A DNA stretch of 60,176 nucleotides. Source: Massilia psychrophila (GTDB taxonomy: Bacteria > Pseudomonadota > Gammaproteobacteria > Burkholderiales > Burkholderiaceae_D). A model generated the notes under the pieces. That model was not told where the DNA came from, ran no database searches, and saw only the letters and a program-made list of their open reading frames with translations. The DNA is taken from positions 1 through 60,176 of the forward strand of contig NZ_PDOB01000026.1 in the NCBI RefSeq assembly GCF_002760665.1. The letters are read 5' to 3'. The number at the start of each line of letters is the position of its first letter. The first letter of the stretch is position 1. The position numbers and the translations under genes were made by a program. Positions 40,305 to 49,377 of this stretch are shown one piece after another.

Positions 40305-40400
40305 TAAACTAGGTGTTTTCCCTGCCCTGATCCGGTAGCGTCCTGACGCGATACTCGCCGTCCTCCTGCTGTTCCCTGCCACCTTCCTATCGGCCTTTTC

Positions 40401-41810
40401 ATGACCCCCAACGCCTTTTCCACGCTGCCGCTCTCGCCTGCCCTGCTGGCCAATCTCGACACCCTCGGCTACCACGAAATGACGACGATCCAGGCCGAGA
40501 GCCTGCCGCCGGTGCTGCACGGGCGCGACCTCATCGCGCAGGCCAAGACCGGCAGCGGTAAAACGGCGGCCTTCGGCATCGGCATCCTGCACCGGCTCAA
40601 TCCGGCCTGGTTCGCGATCCAGGGACTGGTGCTGTGCCCGACGCGCGAACTGGCCGACCAGGTGGCGAACGAATTGCGCCGGCTTGCCCGCGGCGAAGGC
40701 AACATCAAGGTCCTGACCCTGACCGGCGGCGCGCCGATGCGCGCGCAGATCGCCTCGCTCGAACACGGCGCCCACATCGTGGTCGGCACGCCGGGGCGCA
40801 TCCGCGACCACCTCGGGCGCGGCACCTTAAATTTGGCCAACGTGCAGACGCTGGTACTCGATGAAGCCGATCGCATGACCGACATGGGCTTCTACGACGA
40901 AATCGCCGGCATTGTCAGCGCCTGCCCGAAGCGGCGCCAGACCTTGCTGTTTTCGGCCACCTACCCGGACGATATCCGCCGCGCCACCGAGTTGTTCCTG
41001 CGCGATCCGGTTGAGGTGAAGGTCGAGGCCCAGCACGATGCCAGCCAGATCGAACAGCGCTTCTATGAAGTCGGCTTCGATGAGCGCGACCAGGCAGTGG
41101 GCAAGCTGCTCAAGCATTTCAAGCCGGTGTCGACCTTGGCATTCTGCAACACCAAGGTGCACTGCCGCGAACTGGCGGACGAGCTGCGGGCCCAGGGTTT
41201 TTCGGCGCTGGCGCTGTACGGCGAACTCGAACAGCGCGAGCGCGACGAAATCCTGATCCTGTTTTCCAACCGCAGCTGCTCGGTACTCGTTGCCACCGAC
41301 GTCGCCGCGCGCGGCCTCGATATCGCCAACCTGGGCGCGGTGATCAACGTCGACGTCTCGAAAGACACCGAAATCCACATCCACCGGGTCGGGCGCACCG
41401 GCCGCGCCGGGGAAACCGGGCTGGCGCTGTCGCTGTGCGCGCCCAACGAAAAAAAATGGGTGCGCCTGATCGAACAGTACCAGGGCGCCCCTGTAGAGTG
41501 GCACGACGTCAAGGCACTCGACGACGAGGACCTGGCGGCGGTGCCGGCGCCGATGGTCACCCTATGCATCATGGGCGGCAAGAAGGACAAGCTGCGTCCG
41601 GGCGACCTGCTTGGCGCGCTGACCGGCGACGCCGGCCTGGACAAGGAACAGGTCGGCAAGATCAACGTCACCGAGTTCATGACCTACGTCGCGCTCGAGC
41701 GCGGCATTGGCGAACAGGCATTCAAGCGCCTGAACGCCGGCAACAAGCTGGGCCCGGACTTCGGCAATATCAAGGGGCGCAGCTTCAAGATGCGGTTTAT
41801 CGACGCTTAA
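40401..41810 (+). CDS. dbpA: ATP-dependent RNA helicase DbpA
   Basis: A DEAD-box helicase for 50S assembly, activated by hairpin 92 of 23S rRNA. In order: the Q motif region (GYHEMTTIQAESLPPVL), AKTGSGKT, PTREL, TPGR, DEAD (residues 154-157), SAT, and in the second RecA domain ARGLDI and HRVGRTGRAG. The C-terminal 75 residues are the DbpA-specific RNA-binding fold (LCIMGGKKDKLRPGDLLGAL ... KGRSFKMRFI). 469 residues is normal. Confidence 0.95.
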   Translation: MTPNAFSTLPLSPALLANLDTLGYHEMTTIQAESLPPVLHGRDLIAQAKTGSGKTAAFGIGILHRLNPAWFAIQGLVLCPTRELADQVANELRRLARGEGNIKVLTLTGGAPMRAQIASLEHGAHIVVGTPGRIRDHLGRGTLNLANVQTLVLDEADRMTDMGFYDEIAGIVSACPKRRQTLLFSATYPDDIRRATELFLRDPVEVKVEAQHDASQIEQRFYEVGFDERDQAVGKLLKHFKPVSTLAFCNTKVHCRELADELRAQGFSALALYGELEQRERDEILILFSNRSCSVLVATDVAARGLDIANLGAVINVDVSKDTEIHIHRVGRTGRAGETGLALSLCAPNEKKWVRLIEQYQGAPVEWHDVKALDDEDLAAVPAPMVTLCIMGGKKDKLRPGDLLGALTGDAGLDKEQVGKINVTEFMTYVALERGIGEQAFKRLNAGNKLGPDFGNIKGRSFKMRFIDA

Positions 41811-41885
41811 AGCAACGCTGAATCGACACGCTGCACGTTTGGGCGTGCACTCCGGTTCCAACTCTGGCATTATTGCTGAGGATAA

Positions 41886-42572
41886 ATGTACGACCTTGGC
41901 CGACTGGACCCTATGACAACGCCCGCTCCCGCCGCCCCCGATCAGGCAGCAGCCGACGTCTTGGCGCTGAAGCAGGCTTTCCTGCGCGGCGCCGGCGTGC
42001 CCGCCGAAGCAATTTCGGCCGACCTGACGCCCGAGCTGATGGAATTGCTCGGCAAGCTGATGGCCCACTCGCTGCAAGGCGCGATCGACATGCTGGCGCT
42101 GCGCTCGCTGGTCAAGCAGGAAGCCAAAGCCGACGTCACGATGGTGATGTATCGCAACAACAATCCGCTGAAGTTCTTCCCCGACAGCCAGACCGTCATG
42201 ACCCAGATGCTGCGCAAGAAAATGCCTGGCTTCATGGAGCCGCTCGAGTCGGTGGACGACGCCTGGCACGACCTGCGCGCCCACCAGATGGGCCTGTTTG
42301 CCGGCAACCGCGCCAGCATGCAGGCGCTGATGGCGCGCCTGGAACCGTCCAGTTTCGAGTCTCAACTGGCGCCGGCCGGCGTGATCGACAAACTGCTGCC
42401 GTCGCGCCGCGCGGAAGCCTGCTGGGACCTGTTCGTGCGCCAGTACGGCGTCATCGCCGGCCAGGCCCAGGACCAGTCCAAGGCCCTGTTCGGCGCCGAT
42501 TTCCTGGCCGCCTACGAACAGGAAGTGGAACGCTTCAATGGCGTACAGCGTGGCGAGCAGCGCCATGACTAG
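41886..42572 (+). CDS. TagH C-terminal domain protein lacking the FHA domain
   Basis: The ATG at 41886 has GAGG 5 bases upstream and gives 228 residues. From about residue 35 it matches the C-terminal domain of T6SS-associated TagH/VasC proteins: ELMELLGKLMAHSLQGAIDML, then DVTMVMYRNNNPLKFFPD and VDDAWHDLRAHQMGLFAG. Complete TagH proteins begin with a phosphothreonine-binding FHA domain, which is absent here; only about 35 linker residues precede. The end overlaps the PP2C gene, so it heads a coupled phosphatase-kinase-lipoprotein operon. Confidence 0.8.
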   Translation: MYDLGRLDPMTTPAPAAPDQAAADVLALKQAFLRGAGVPAEAISADLTPELMELLGKLMAHSLQGAIDMLALRSLVKQEAKADVTMVMYRNNNPLKFFPDSQTVMTQMLRKKMPGFMEPLESVDDAWHDLRAHQMGLFAGNRASMQALMARLEPSSFESQLAPAGVIDKLLPSRRAEACWDLFVRQYGVIAGQAQDQSKALFGADFLAAYEQEVERFNGVQRGEQRHD

Positions 42573-43356
42573 ACCAGCGGCGCACGCCAGCGGGCCGCTG
42601 CGGTTGTCGTGGGCGCAGGCAAGCGACATCGGCGCGCGCGCGGCAAACCAGGACACCATCGGCGCGGCGCGCGACGGCGACCTGGCCTGCTTCGTGATTG
42701 CCGACGGCACCGGCGGCCATCGCGGCGGCGAAGTGGCGTCGCGCGTTGCGGTCGATGCGATCGTGGACGCCTTCCGCGCCGCGCCGGCGTTCGGCGCGCC
42801 GGCCCTGCTATCGTACGCCGCCCAGGCAACAATCGAAGTGGCCAAGGCCAGGCGCGCCGACCCGCAACTGGCCGACATGAGCACCACCGTCGCCGCGCTG
42901 CTGATCGACGAGCGTTCGGCGCGCGCGGTATGGGTGCATCTGGGCGACAGCCGCATCTACCTGTTTCGCTCCGGCCGCGTGGATGCGGTCACCATCGACC
43001 ATAGCCTGGCGCAGCAACTGGTCGACGCCGGCTATGCCAGCGCCGGCAAACTGCGCCAGCACCCGCAGCGCAACATCCTGTTGGCCGCGGTCGGCGCCGA
43101 AGGCGATTTTGCGGTGACGGCGAGCGAAGAATTCGCGTTGGAAGCGGGCGACGCCCTGCTCGCATGCAGCGACGGCCTGTGGGAATGGGTGCTGGAAGAC
43201 GACATGGAACAGGCTTTGGCGGCCACCACCGGCAGCGAAGGCTGGCTGGCGGCGCTGTGCGCGAACGCCGATGCCGCCGTCACAGCGGCCGGCAAGGCAC
43301 GCGACAATTACTCGGCGTACGCGATCCGCGTGCTCCGGCAGGAGGCGCCAGCATGA
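42565..43356 (+). CDS. PP2C-family Ser/Thr phosphatase
   Basis: The ATG at 42565 (MTRPAAHASG) overlaps the TagH-like stop and gives 263 residues. The metal-binding motifs of bacterial PP2C are present: ASDIGARAANQDTIG, then VIADGTGGHRGGEVAS, VWVHLGDSRIYLFR, and late LLACSDGLWEWV and DNYSAYAIRV. The first aspartate of DGTGGH is conserved; the family norm is DGMGGH. It is the likely partner of the kinase that follows, equivalent to PppA in T6SS threonine-phosphorylation pathways. The stop overlaps the kinase start. Confidence 0.9.
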   Translation: MTRPAAHASGPLRLSWAQASDIGARAANQDTIGAARDGDLACFVIADGTGGHRGGEVASRVAVDAIVDAFRAAPAFGAPALLSYAAQATIEVAKARRADPQLADMSTTVAALLIDERSARAVWVHLGDSRIYLFRSGRVDAVTIDHSLAQQLVDAGYASAGKLRQHPQRNILLAAVGAEGDFAVTASEEFALEAGDALLACSDGLWEWVLEDDMEQALAATTGSEGWLAALCANADAAVTAAGKARDNYSAYAIRVLRQEAPA

Positions 43357-44981
43357 GCACGCCTGTGCCGGCGGGGAAAGATGGCGTTGGCGCCGATTTG
43401 CCGGAAGGTGTGCCAAACACGGTACCAAACAACGCACAAAACAGCGCGGTCGGCGGCGGCTCCGAAAACTGCCTGCCGACCGGCACCCGCCTGGCCGACT
43501 TCGAGATCATCGGCGTGCTCGGCGAAGGCGGCTTTGGCATCGTCTACATCGCCTACGACCATTCGCTGCAGCGCACCGTGGCGATCAAGGAATACATGCC
43601 CGGTGCGCTGGCGATGCGCGGCCCTGACTTCAGCGTGTCGCTGCGCGCCGAACGGCACCAGGAAACCTTCAAGCTCGGGCTGAAAAGCTTCATTAACGAA
43701 GCGCGCTTCCTGGCGCAGTTCGACCATCCGTCGCTGGTCAAGGTGTACCGTTTCTGGGAACAGAACCACACCGCCTATACCGCGATGCAGTATTACGAAG
43801 GCCGCACCATCAAGGAAATCGTCGCAAGCAGCCCGGAACTGATCGACGAGGCCTGGTGCCGCAAAATCCTGCGCCAGATCCTGCAGGCGCTGGAGATGCT
43901 CTATACGGTCAAGATCCTGCACCGCGACATCTCGCCCGACAACATCATCGTGCAGGAAAACGGCGACGCGGTGCTGCTCGACTTCGGCTCGGCGCGCCAG
44001 ATCATCGGCGATATGACCCGTGGCCTTACCGTCATCCTCAAGCCCGGCTACGCGCCGGTCGAACAGTATGCCGGCGACGCCTCGCTCGAACAGGGTCCGT
44101 TCACCGACATCTACGCGCTGGCCGCCGTGATGTATTTCGCCATCCTCAAGCAGGCGCCGCCAAGCTCGATCGCCCGCATGATCAAGGACCCGGTCACGCC
44201 GCTGCAGCTGCAGGCGCCGCCCGGCTACAGCCCGTCTTTCCTGGCCGCCATCGACAACAGCCTGGCCGTGCTGTCGCAGGACCGGCCGCAGTCGATCGAC
44301 CAGCTGCGCGAGCTGCTCGGCATCGTTTCGCTCGGACCGCCGCCGCCGGCGCGCATGATTGGCGCCGGCCTGCGCGGCGCGCCGCCCGCGCCGCCCGACG
44401 ATGCGCCGCAGCTGCTTGAAGAGGTCGCTGCGCGGGTCGCTGACCCTGGTTTGCCGCGCGCGGCCAGGCGCTGGCAGTTGATCGCCATCGCCGCGGCCCT
44501 GCTGCTGATCGCCGGCGTCGGCCTGTATGCGCTGGTGCGCGACGCCGCCGACGAAACAATCATGCTCGCACTGCCGCAATCGCCGGCGCCGGCGCCAGAC
44601 CGCGTGGCCGAAACACCGGCGCCGGCAGCTGCGGCAGCGGCTGCCGCGCCCGCCGCCGAAGTTACCCCGACGGTTGCCCCGGCGGTTACCCCGCCAGTTA
44701 CCCTGGCGGCCCCGCCAGCGCGGCCCCCGGCCGATATTAAATCAGCCGCCCCCGCGCTCGAAACGGTAACCTACAGACTGGCGATCAAGCCGTGGGGCAC
44801 CGTGTATGTCGACGGCCGCGAACGCGGCGTCAGCCCGCCGATGAAACGGCTGGTGCTCGCCCCCGGCAAACACAGGATCCGCATCGTCAACCCGCGTTTT
44901 GCGGATCGTTTGATCAATATCGACTCGACTAAAAACAAGTCCGGCACGCTTGAACACGACTTCACGTCGGCAAAAAAATAA
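43353..44981 (+). CDS. Membrane Ser/Thr protein kinase with C-terminal PEGA domain
   Basis: The ATG at 43353 has GGAGG 7 bases upstream; 542 residues. The Hanks-type kinase domain spans about residues 49-310: glycine loop LGEGGFGIVY, lysine in VAIKEYMPG, catalytic HRDISPDNIIV (ISPDN instead of LKPEN), metal-binding DFGSA and the activation segment GYAPVEQY. One transmembrane helix (about 373-393) follows, then a long alanine/proline linker of about 80 residues and a periplasmic PEGA-type domain (IKPWGTVYVDGRERGVSPP). It equals PpkA in position and partners, and could sense the envelope and phosphorylate a TagH-like target. Confidence 0.9.
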   Translation: MSTPVPAGKDGVGADLPEGVPNTVPNNAQNSAVGGGSENCLPTGTRLADFEIIGVLGEGGFGIVYIAYDHSLQRTVAIKEYMPGALAMRGPDFSVSLRAERHQETFKLGLKSFINEARFLAQFDHPSLVKVYRFWEQNHTAYTAMQYYEGRTIKEIVASSPELIDEAWCRKILRQILQALEMLYTVKILHRDISPDNIIVQENGDAVLLDFGSARQIIGDMTRGLTVILKPGYAPVEQYAGDASLEQGPFTDIYALAAVMYFAILKQAPPSSIARMIKDPVTPLQLQAPPGYSPSFLAAIDNSLAVLSQDRPQSIDQLRELLGIVSLGPPPPARMIGAGLRGAPPAPPDDAPQLLEEVAARVADPGLPRAARRWQLIAIAAALLLIAGVGLYALVRDAADETIMLALPQSPAPAPDRVAETPAPAAAAAAAAPAAEVTPTVAPAVTPPVTLAAPPARPPADIKSAAPALETVTYRLAIKPWGTVYVDGRERGVSPPMKRLVLAPGKHRIRIVNPRFADRLINIDSTKNKSGTLEHDFTSAKK

Positions 44982-44997
44982 CCGCATCAGGACTTTC

Positions 44998-45411
44998 ATG
45001 ACCAGTAGCCGTCTCCTTCTTGCCCTCCTTTGCTGCGCGCTGGGCGCCACCCTGGCGACCGGTTGCGCCAACAAACCGCCCGCCGACAGCGCCGGCCGTA
45101 TGGCGAGCCCGGCGGCGCTGGCGGCATTGTCCCCAGGTCTGAAGGAAGGCATCGCCCTGTACGACAATGGCGACTATAACGGCGCGATCAGGCGCCTTGG
45201 CGCCGCCGACGTCGCCAGCGCGCCAAAAGCGGTCCAGCTCGAGGCGCTGAAATACGCCGCCTTCAGCTATTGCGTGACGTCGCGCCAGACCCTGTGCCGC
45301 CAGCAGTTCGACAAGGCGCTCAAGCTCGATGCCTCGTTCGACCTGGAACCGGGCGAACATGGGCACCCTCTGTGGGGACCGGTTTTTGTCAAGGCGAAGA
45401 AGAGCCGGTAG
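44998..45411 (+). CDS. TssQ-family T6SS-associated lipoprotein
   Basis: The start at 44998 has AGGA 6 bases upstream and gives 137 residues. A lipoprotein signal peptide ends in ATGC (lipid cysteine near residue 23). The mature part is TPR-like: LKEGIALYDNGDYNGAIRRLG, then LKYAAFSYCVTSRQTLCRQQFDKALKLD and the closing GEHGHPLWGPVF that marks the TssQ family. It should sit in the outer membrane or periplasm. It begins 16 bases after the kinase and is probably cotranscribed. Confidence 0.8.
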   Translation: MTSSRLLLALLCCALGATLATGCANKPPADSAGRMASPAALAALSPGLKEGIALYDNGDYNGAIRRLGAADVASAPKAVQLEALKYAAFSYCVTSRQTLCRQQFDKALKLDASFDLEPGEHGHPLWGPVFVKAKKSR

Positions 45412-45486
45412 GCGTCCCCGCACTCGATGACGATTCGATCGCCACGGCTTGTGTCCGGCTTTTAGCCGTGTGCTCCCTGTTTCGCC

Positions 45487-47106
45487 TCAGGCCGTACGGT
45501 TGACGGTCGCCGGGAAGCGCGGTGCACGGCGGTGCAGCGTTGCCTGTTCGTAGGCATAAGCCATGCCGATCAGCGCAGATTCGCTGAAGGCGGCGCCAAC
45601 GAACGACAGTCCGACCGGCAGGCCGTTGGTGTACCCGGCCGGCACCGTGATGTGCGGATAGCCGGCGACGGCGGCCGGCGACGAGAAGCTGCCGCCGTAA
45701 TGGTCGCCGTTGATAAAATCGGTGAGCCAGGCCGGCCCGCCGGTCGGCGCCACCAGCGCATCGAGCCTGTGCTCTTTCATAACCTGGTCGATGCCCTCCT
45801 CGCGCGCGTAGCGGTGGTTGTTGGCCAGCGCGTCCTTGTACTTTTTTTCCCCGAGCCCGGCCGTGGCCTGCGACTTCACCAGGTGTTCCTGCGCGAAGAA
45901 GCCCATCTCCTTGTCGGCGTGCCTGACGTTAAACGCCACCAGGTCGGCCATGTTCTTGATCGGCGCATGCGGCGCGTAGCCGGCCAGGTAGGCTTCCAGC
46001 CCCGGCTTGAATTCGTACAGCAGCACTTCGGTTTCGCTGTCATCGTATTTGTCGGCGTTGGGCAACTTGACGTCGACCAGGACCGCGCCTTGCGCCCTCA
46101 ATACCGCCAGTTGCTTCTCGATGAGGGCGTCGACGGCGTCGCTTTTGCCGAAAAAATTACGGGCAACGCCGAGCCGTTTGCCCTTCAAGCCATCCTTGAC
46201 GAGCGCAGCGGCGTAATCGGTGGCTTTGCCGGCGCCGTCCTTGGTGACCGGGTCGCTGGCGTCGAAGCCGGCCATTGCCGCCAGCATCAGGGCGGCGTCG
46301 GTGACGGTGCGCGTCATTGGACCGGCGGTGTCCTGCGAGTGCGCGATCGGGATAATGCCGCTGCGGCTCACCAAGCCCAGGGTCGGCTTGATGCCGACCA
46401 GCCCGCAGGTCGATGCCGGCGACACGATCGAGCCGTCGGTCTCGGTGCCCACGGCCAGCGTGGCCAGGCTGGCGGCAATCGCCGCGCCCGAGCCGGAACT
46501 CGAGCCGCTGGTATTGCGATCGAGCGCATAGGGATTTTTCGTCAACCCGCCGCGTCCGCTCCAGCCGCTGGTCGAACGGGTCGAGCGCATGTTGGCCCAT
46601 TCGGAGAGGTTGGTCTTGCCGATGATGACGGCGCCGGCCGCGCGCAACTGCGCCGCGACGTGGGCGTCGCGGCTGGCGCGCACGCCAGCCAGCGCCAGCG
46701 AACCGGCACTGGTGCTCATCTTGTCGCCGGTAGCGATATTATCCTTGAGCAGAACCGGGATGCCGTGCAGCGGGCCGCGCACTTTTTTGGCGGCGCGTTC
46801 GCGGTCCATCGCGCCGGCGATGGTCAACGCATCGGGATTAATTTCGATGACCGAATTGAGGCGCGGGCCGCGCTTGTCGATGGCGGCGATGCGGGCCAGG
46901 TACTGCGACACCAATGCATGGGAGCTGAGCTTGCCGGCTTCCATCTGCGCCTGCTGTTCCAGCACGCCGGCGTCGAGGATGCTGCCGGCCACCGAAACGG
47001 TGGCAGCGGTGGCAGCGGTGGCAGCGGCGGCGGCCGTCACGGGGGAAGCAGCGCCAGCCACCGCGGTTGTAGCCAAGCCAAGTCGAACGAAGTCCCTGCG
47101 ATCCAT
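45487..47106 (-). CDS. Exported amidase-signature family enzyme
   Basis: The ATG at 47106 has GGAG upstream and gives 539 residues. The N-terminus MDRRDFVRLGLATTAVAGAA is a twin-arginine-like signal, followed by an alanine/threonine-rich stretch encoded by small GCGGTG repeats. The Ser-cisSer-Lys machinery is clear: lysine in VLLKDNIATG, serines in GSSSGSGAAIAASLA and the cis-serine region GTETDGSIVSPAS. It hydrolyses amide bonds of an unknown substrate, probably in the periplasm. It is convergent with the TssQ gene. Confidence 0.9.
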   Translation of the reverse strand: MDRRDFVRLGLATTAVAGAASPVTAAAAATAATAATVSVAGSILDAGVLEQQAQMEAGKLSSHALVSQYLARIAAIDKRGPRLNSVIEINPDALTIAGAMDRERAAKKVRGPLHGIPVLLKDNIATGDKMSTSAGSLALAGVRASRDAHVAAQLRAAGAVIIGKTNLSEWANMRSTRSTSGWSGRGGLTKNPYALDRNTSGSSSGSGAAIAASLATLAVGTETDGSIVSPASTCGLVGIKPTLGLVSRSGIIPIAHSQDTAGPMTRTVTDAALMLAAMAGFDASDPVTKDGAGKATDYAAALVKDGLKGKRLGVARNFFGKSDAVDALIEKQLAVLRAQGAVLVDVKLPNADKYDDSETEVLLYEFKPGLEAYLAGYAPHAPIKNMADLVAFNVRHADKEMGFFAQEHLVKSQATAGLGEKKYKDALANNHRYAREEGIDQVMKEHRLDALVAPTGGPAWLTDFINGDHYGGSFSSPAAVAGYPHITVPAGYTNGLPVGLSFVGAAFSESALIGMAYAYEQATLHRRAPRFPATVNRTA

Positions 47107-47181
47107 GCCATCTCCAGATGTAATTAATGAAATTTCATGAGAGCATAGCAGCGCTGGGCTCGCCCGTGGAGAAATGCCGGG

Positions 47182-47210
47182 CAAAAAAAAGCTGCCAACA
47201 GGCAGCTTTC
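47182..47210 (-). terminator. Intrinsic terminator of efp
   Basis: On the minus strand GAAAGCTGCC, loop TGTT, GGCAGCTT followed by TTTTTT. It lies 25 bases after the efp stop, so it separates efp from the amidase gene. Confidence 0.9.
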
Positions 47211-47234
47211 TTAAGTACCGCGTATGCAGTCGAC

Positions 47235-47810
47235 TTAGTTGCGCACGACGCGCTTGTACTCGTTGGTGCGGGTGTCGATTTCGATAACGTCGTCCTGGGC
47301 GACGAACAGCGGCACTTGCACAGTGTGCGAGTGGGCTTCGACGGCGTTTTCGATCTTGGCTTCCTTCAGGACGTTGCCCGAAGTGTTGCCCTTGACCGCA
47401 GGCTCGGAGTACACGACCTTGCGCGCGATGGTCGTCGGCAGTTCGACCGAGATGGCCTTGTCGTTGTAAAAAACCGCTTCGCATTCCATGCCGTCCTTGA
47501 GGTAATGGATGGCATCGCCGAGGTTCTCTTCTTCAATTTCGTACTGGTTGTATTCGGTGTCCATGAACACGAACAACGGATCGGCGAAATACGAGTAAGT
47601 CACCGGCTTCTTGTCGAGAACCACGACGTCAAATTTATCGTCACCGCGGAAAACGTTTTCCATCGGGGTGTCGGTCAGAAGATTTTTCATCTTCCATTTG
47701 TACGTGAAGCCCGTGCGGCTTGAACCATTGACATCGGAACGCAACACGATCATAGGCTTGCTGTCGACCATAATGATGTTGCCAACACGAATTTCTTTTG
47801 CAGGTTTCAT
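47235..47810 (-). CDS. efp: Elongation factor P (arginine-32 type)
   Basis: EF-P rescues ribosomes stalled on polyproline stretches. The 191-residue, three-domain protein shows [15 protein letters not shown] at the start. Residue 32 is arginine in [13 protein letters not shown], the position that is lysine in E. coli and rhamnosylated arginine in EarP-dependent bacteria. The modifying enzyme is encoded just upstream. A TATAAT at 47917-47922 may be its -10 element, though no good -35 was found. Confidence 0.97.
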   Translation of the reverse strand: MKPAKEIRVGNIIMVDSKPMIVLRSDVNGSSRTGFTYKWKMKNLLTDTPMENVFRGDDKFDVVVLDKKPVTYSYFADPLFVFMDTEYNQYEIEEENLGDAIHYLKDGMECEAVFYNDKAISVELPTTIARKVVYSEPAVKGNTSGNVLKEAKIENAVEAHSHTVQVPLFVAQDDVIEIDTRTNEYKRVVRN

Positions 47811-47917
47811 AGAGAGTGTACGTAAAAAGTGGGTTGCATGAAAATCATCTGTCGCCTTGGCAAAACCGCCGCAAGCTTACGTTTGATCGAATAAAAATAC
47901 GCTAAATTAACCGGGCA

Positions 47918-49108
47918 TTATACCTGACTTTGACCCGCTGCCGACCTCAGCGAAGCTGCGAACTTCAGCAAGTTGCCGGCGAGATCGCCGTTTGCCGCCA
48001 TGTCGGCTTGCCAGCCAACCGCCCGGCGCACCAGGTGCGCCAAGTCGGCGTGCAAGGACGGCCATAACATGGCCCAGTCGGCATGCTCTTCCAACTCCCC
48101 CGCACCATTCCAACGCAAGGAAAACGCATTGACGCTATCGACCCCGGCATTGTAACGCTGCAAAAAAGCCCGCAATTTTACATGGTGCAGGTTTTCGTCC
48201 TGCGGATAGATATGCCAGATAAAGGGTTTTCCGGCCCACTGGGCACGCACGAAAGAATCCTCGCCGCGGACAAAATTAAGGTCGCACGCCCACAGCAGTT
48301 TGTCGTAATCGGGCTGGGCAACGAAGGGCAGCACGCGCACCGTCAATGCGCCACGGGTGCGCGCGGCGCCGGCAACTGCCGGCATGCCAAGAAACTGCTC
48401 AACTGCCCCGTCCGCCACCCCCTCGGGCACCAGGCAGGTCAGCGCCGCGGCGCCGCCTTGCCAGGCCCCGAACAAGGCTGCAACCGGCGCGTCCGGATAA
48501 CAAAACAGCGATACTTTCAATGCCGCGGCCTCACGCGGCGCGACGCCCAGTTGCGCCAGGAAAGCGACCATCTGCGCCGGGTCGGATTGAAATTGCCGGC
48601 GCTGTTCGTCGAGCACCGACTCGCGCAACAGGCCGCCGGTGCTGGCGCTAAAACCCGGGAAGAAAAAGTGCTTGGTCAACGGCAAGCGCGGGTGCGGCGA
48701 CGGCAGGGTGTGGCAACCTTCCACCCACTTCTCGGCAGTCAAACCTTCCAGGTTCAGCCACACCGGGCGCGGTTCGCACTGCGCCATCGAGGCGATGTAG
48801 CCGGGCGGGATATCGCAGGCAAAAAATTCGATGACAATGTCGGCTACTTCGAACGTCGAAAACTCCCCGTCCTGGTCGCGCCAATGGCGCACCGTAACGC
48901 CGTCGACCTGCTGCGCATCGACGTCGAGTGCAACGATGGGGCAGATCCGCTGGAAGCTGTGCAGGTTATCGACCCACAAGGTGACTGCGATACCGTGTTC
49001 GCCCCGCAATTGCCGCGCAAGCCGCCAGCAGATGCCGATGTCGCCGAAATTGTCGACCACTTTGCAGAAAATGGCCAGGGTGGTGGCAGGGCTTCGATCG
49101 AGGGACAT
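47918..49108 (-). CDS. earP: EF-P arginine rhamnosyltransferase EarP
   Basis: EarP transfers rhamnose from dTDP-L-rhamnose to Arg32 of EF-P. The 396-residue GT-B-type protein begins with the family hallmark IFCKVVDNFGDIGICWRLARQL, whose aspartates (residues 19 and 23 here) are needed for catalysis in studied EarPs. PVWLNLEGLTAEKWVE and the C-terminal FVRGEDSFVRAQWAGKPFIWHIYPQ complete the recognition. Linkage to efp is the standard arrangement. Confidence 0.96.
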   Translation of the reverse strand: MSLDRSPATTLAIFCKVVDNFGDIGICWRLARQLRGEHGIAVTLWVDNLHSFQRICPIVALDVDAQQVDGVTVRHWRDQDGEFSTFEVADIVIEFFACDIPPGYIASMAQCEPRPVWLNLEGLTAEKWVEGCHTLPSPHPRLPLTKHFFFPGFSASTGGLLRESVLDEQRRQFQSDPAQMVAFLAQLGVAPREAAALKVSLFCYPDAPVAALFGAWQGGAAALTCLVPEGVADGAVEQFLGMPAVAGAARTRGALTVRVLPFVAQPDYDKLLWACDLNFVRGEDSFVRAQWAGKPFIWHIYPQDENLHHVKLRAFLQRYNAGVDSVNAFSLRWNGAGELEEHADWAMLWPSLHADLAHLVRRAVGWQADMAANGDLAGNLLKFAASLRSAAGQSQV

Positions 49109-49377
49109 GGTCGGTGGCTGGCGTGCAGCGGTGGTTGCAGTGGTTGCGATGGTTGCAGTGCGGGCCGCAAGCCGAACGGCCGTGGACCCAATATTTTAAC
49201 CGATTTCGCGCCGCCCTCGCCCGGCCGGAGTGTGATTCACGTAGCTTACCGACTGATTACCGGCTTACTGCTTCGACCACGGGCTGCCATGCCACACCTG
49301 GGCATAAAACGTTCGGCCATAAAAAAAACCGAAGCACCTGTACGCGCATGCGCGTTGGTTTGCTCCGGCTTTTCAAC
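49109..49377. other. Intergenic region between earP and the tRNA array
   Basis: No gene was recognised in these 269 bases. Near 49115-49160 there is a degenerate GTGGTTGCAGTGGTTGCGATG tract. Nearer the tRNAs lies the terminator at 49319-49370. Confidence 0.5.
49319..49370 (-). terminator. Terminator of the tRNA-Ala/Glu array
   Basis: On the minus strand CCGGAGCA pairs with TGCTTCGG, an inner ACGCGCATGCGCGT palindrome adds stability, and TTTTTTTT follows. It lies just after the last tRNA-Glu. Confidence 0.8.

Noticed and set aside
41840-41890. Possible sigma54 promoter before the TagH-like gene (TGGCATTATTGCT)
   Set aside because: The GG and GC elements are 7 rather than 10 bases apart, so the spacing does not fit.
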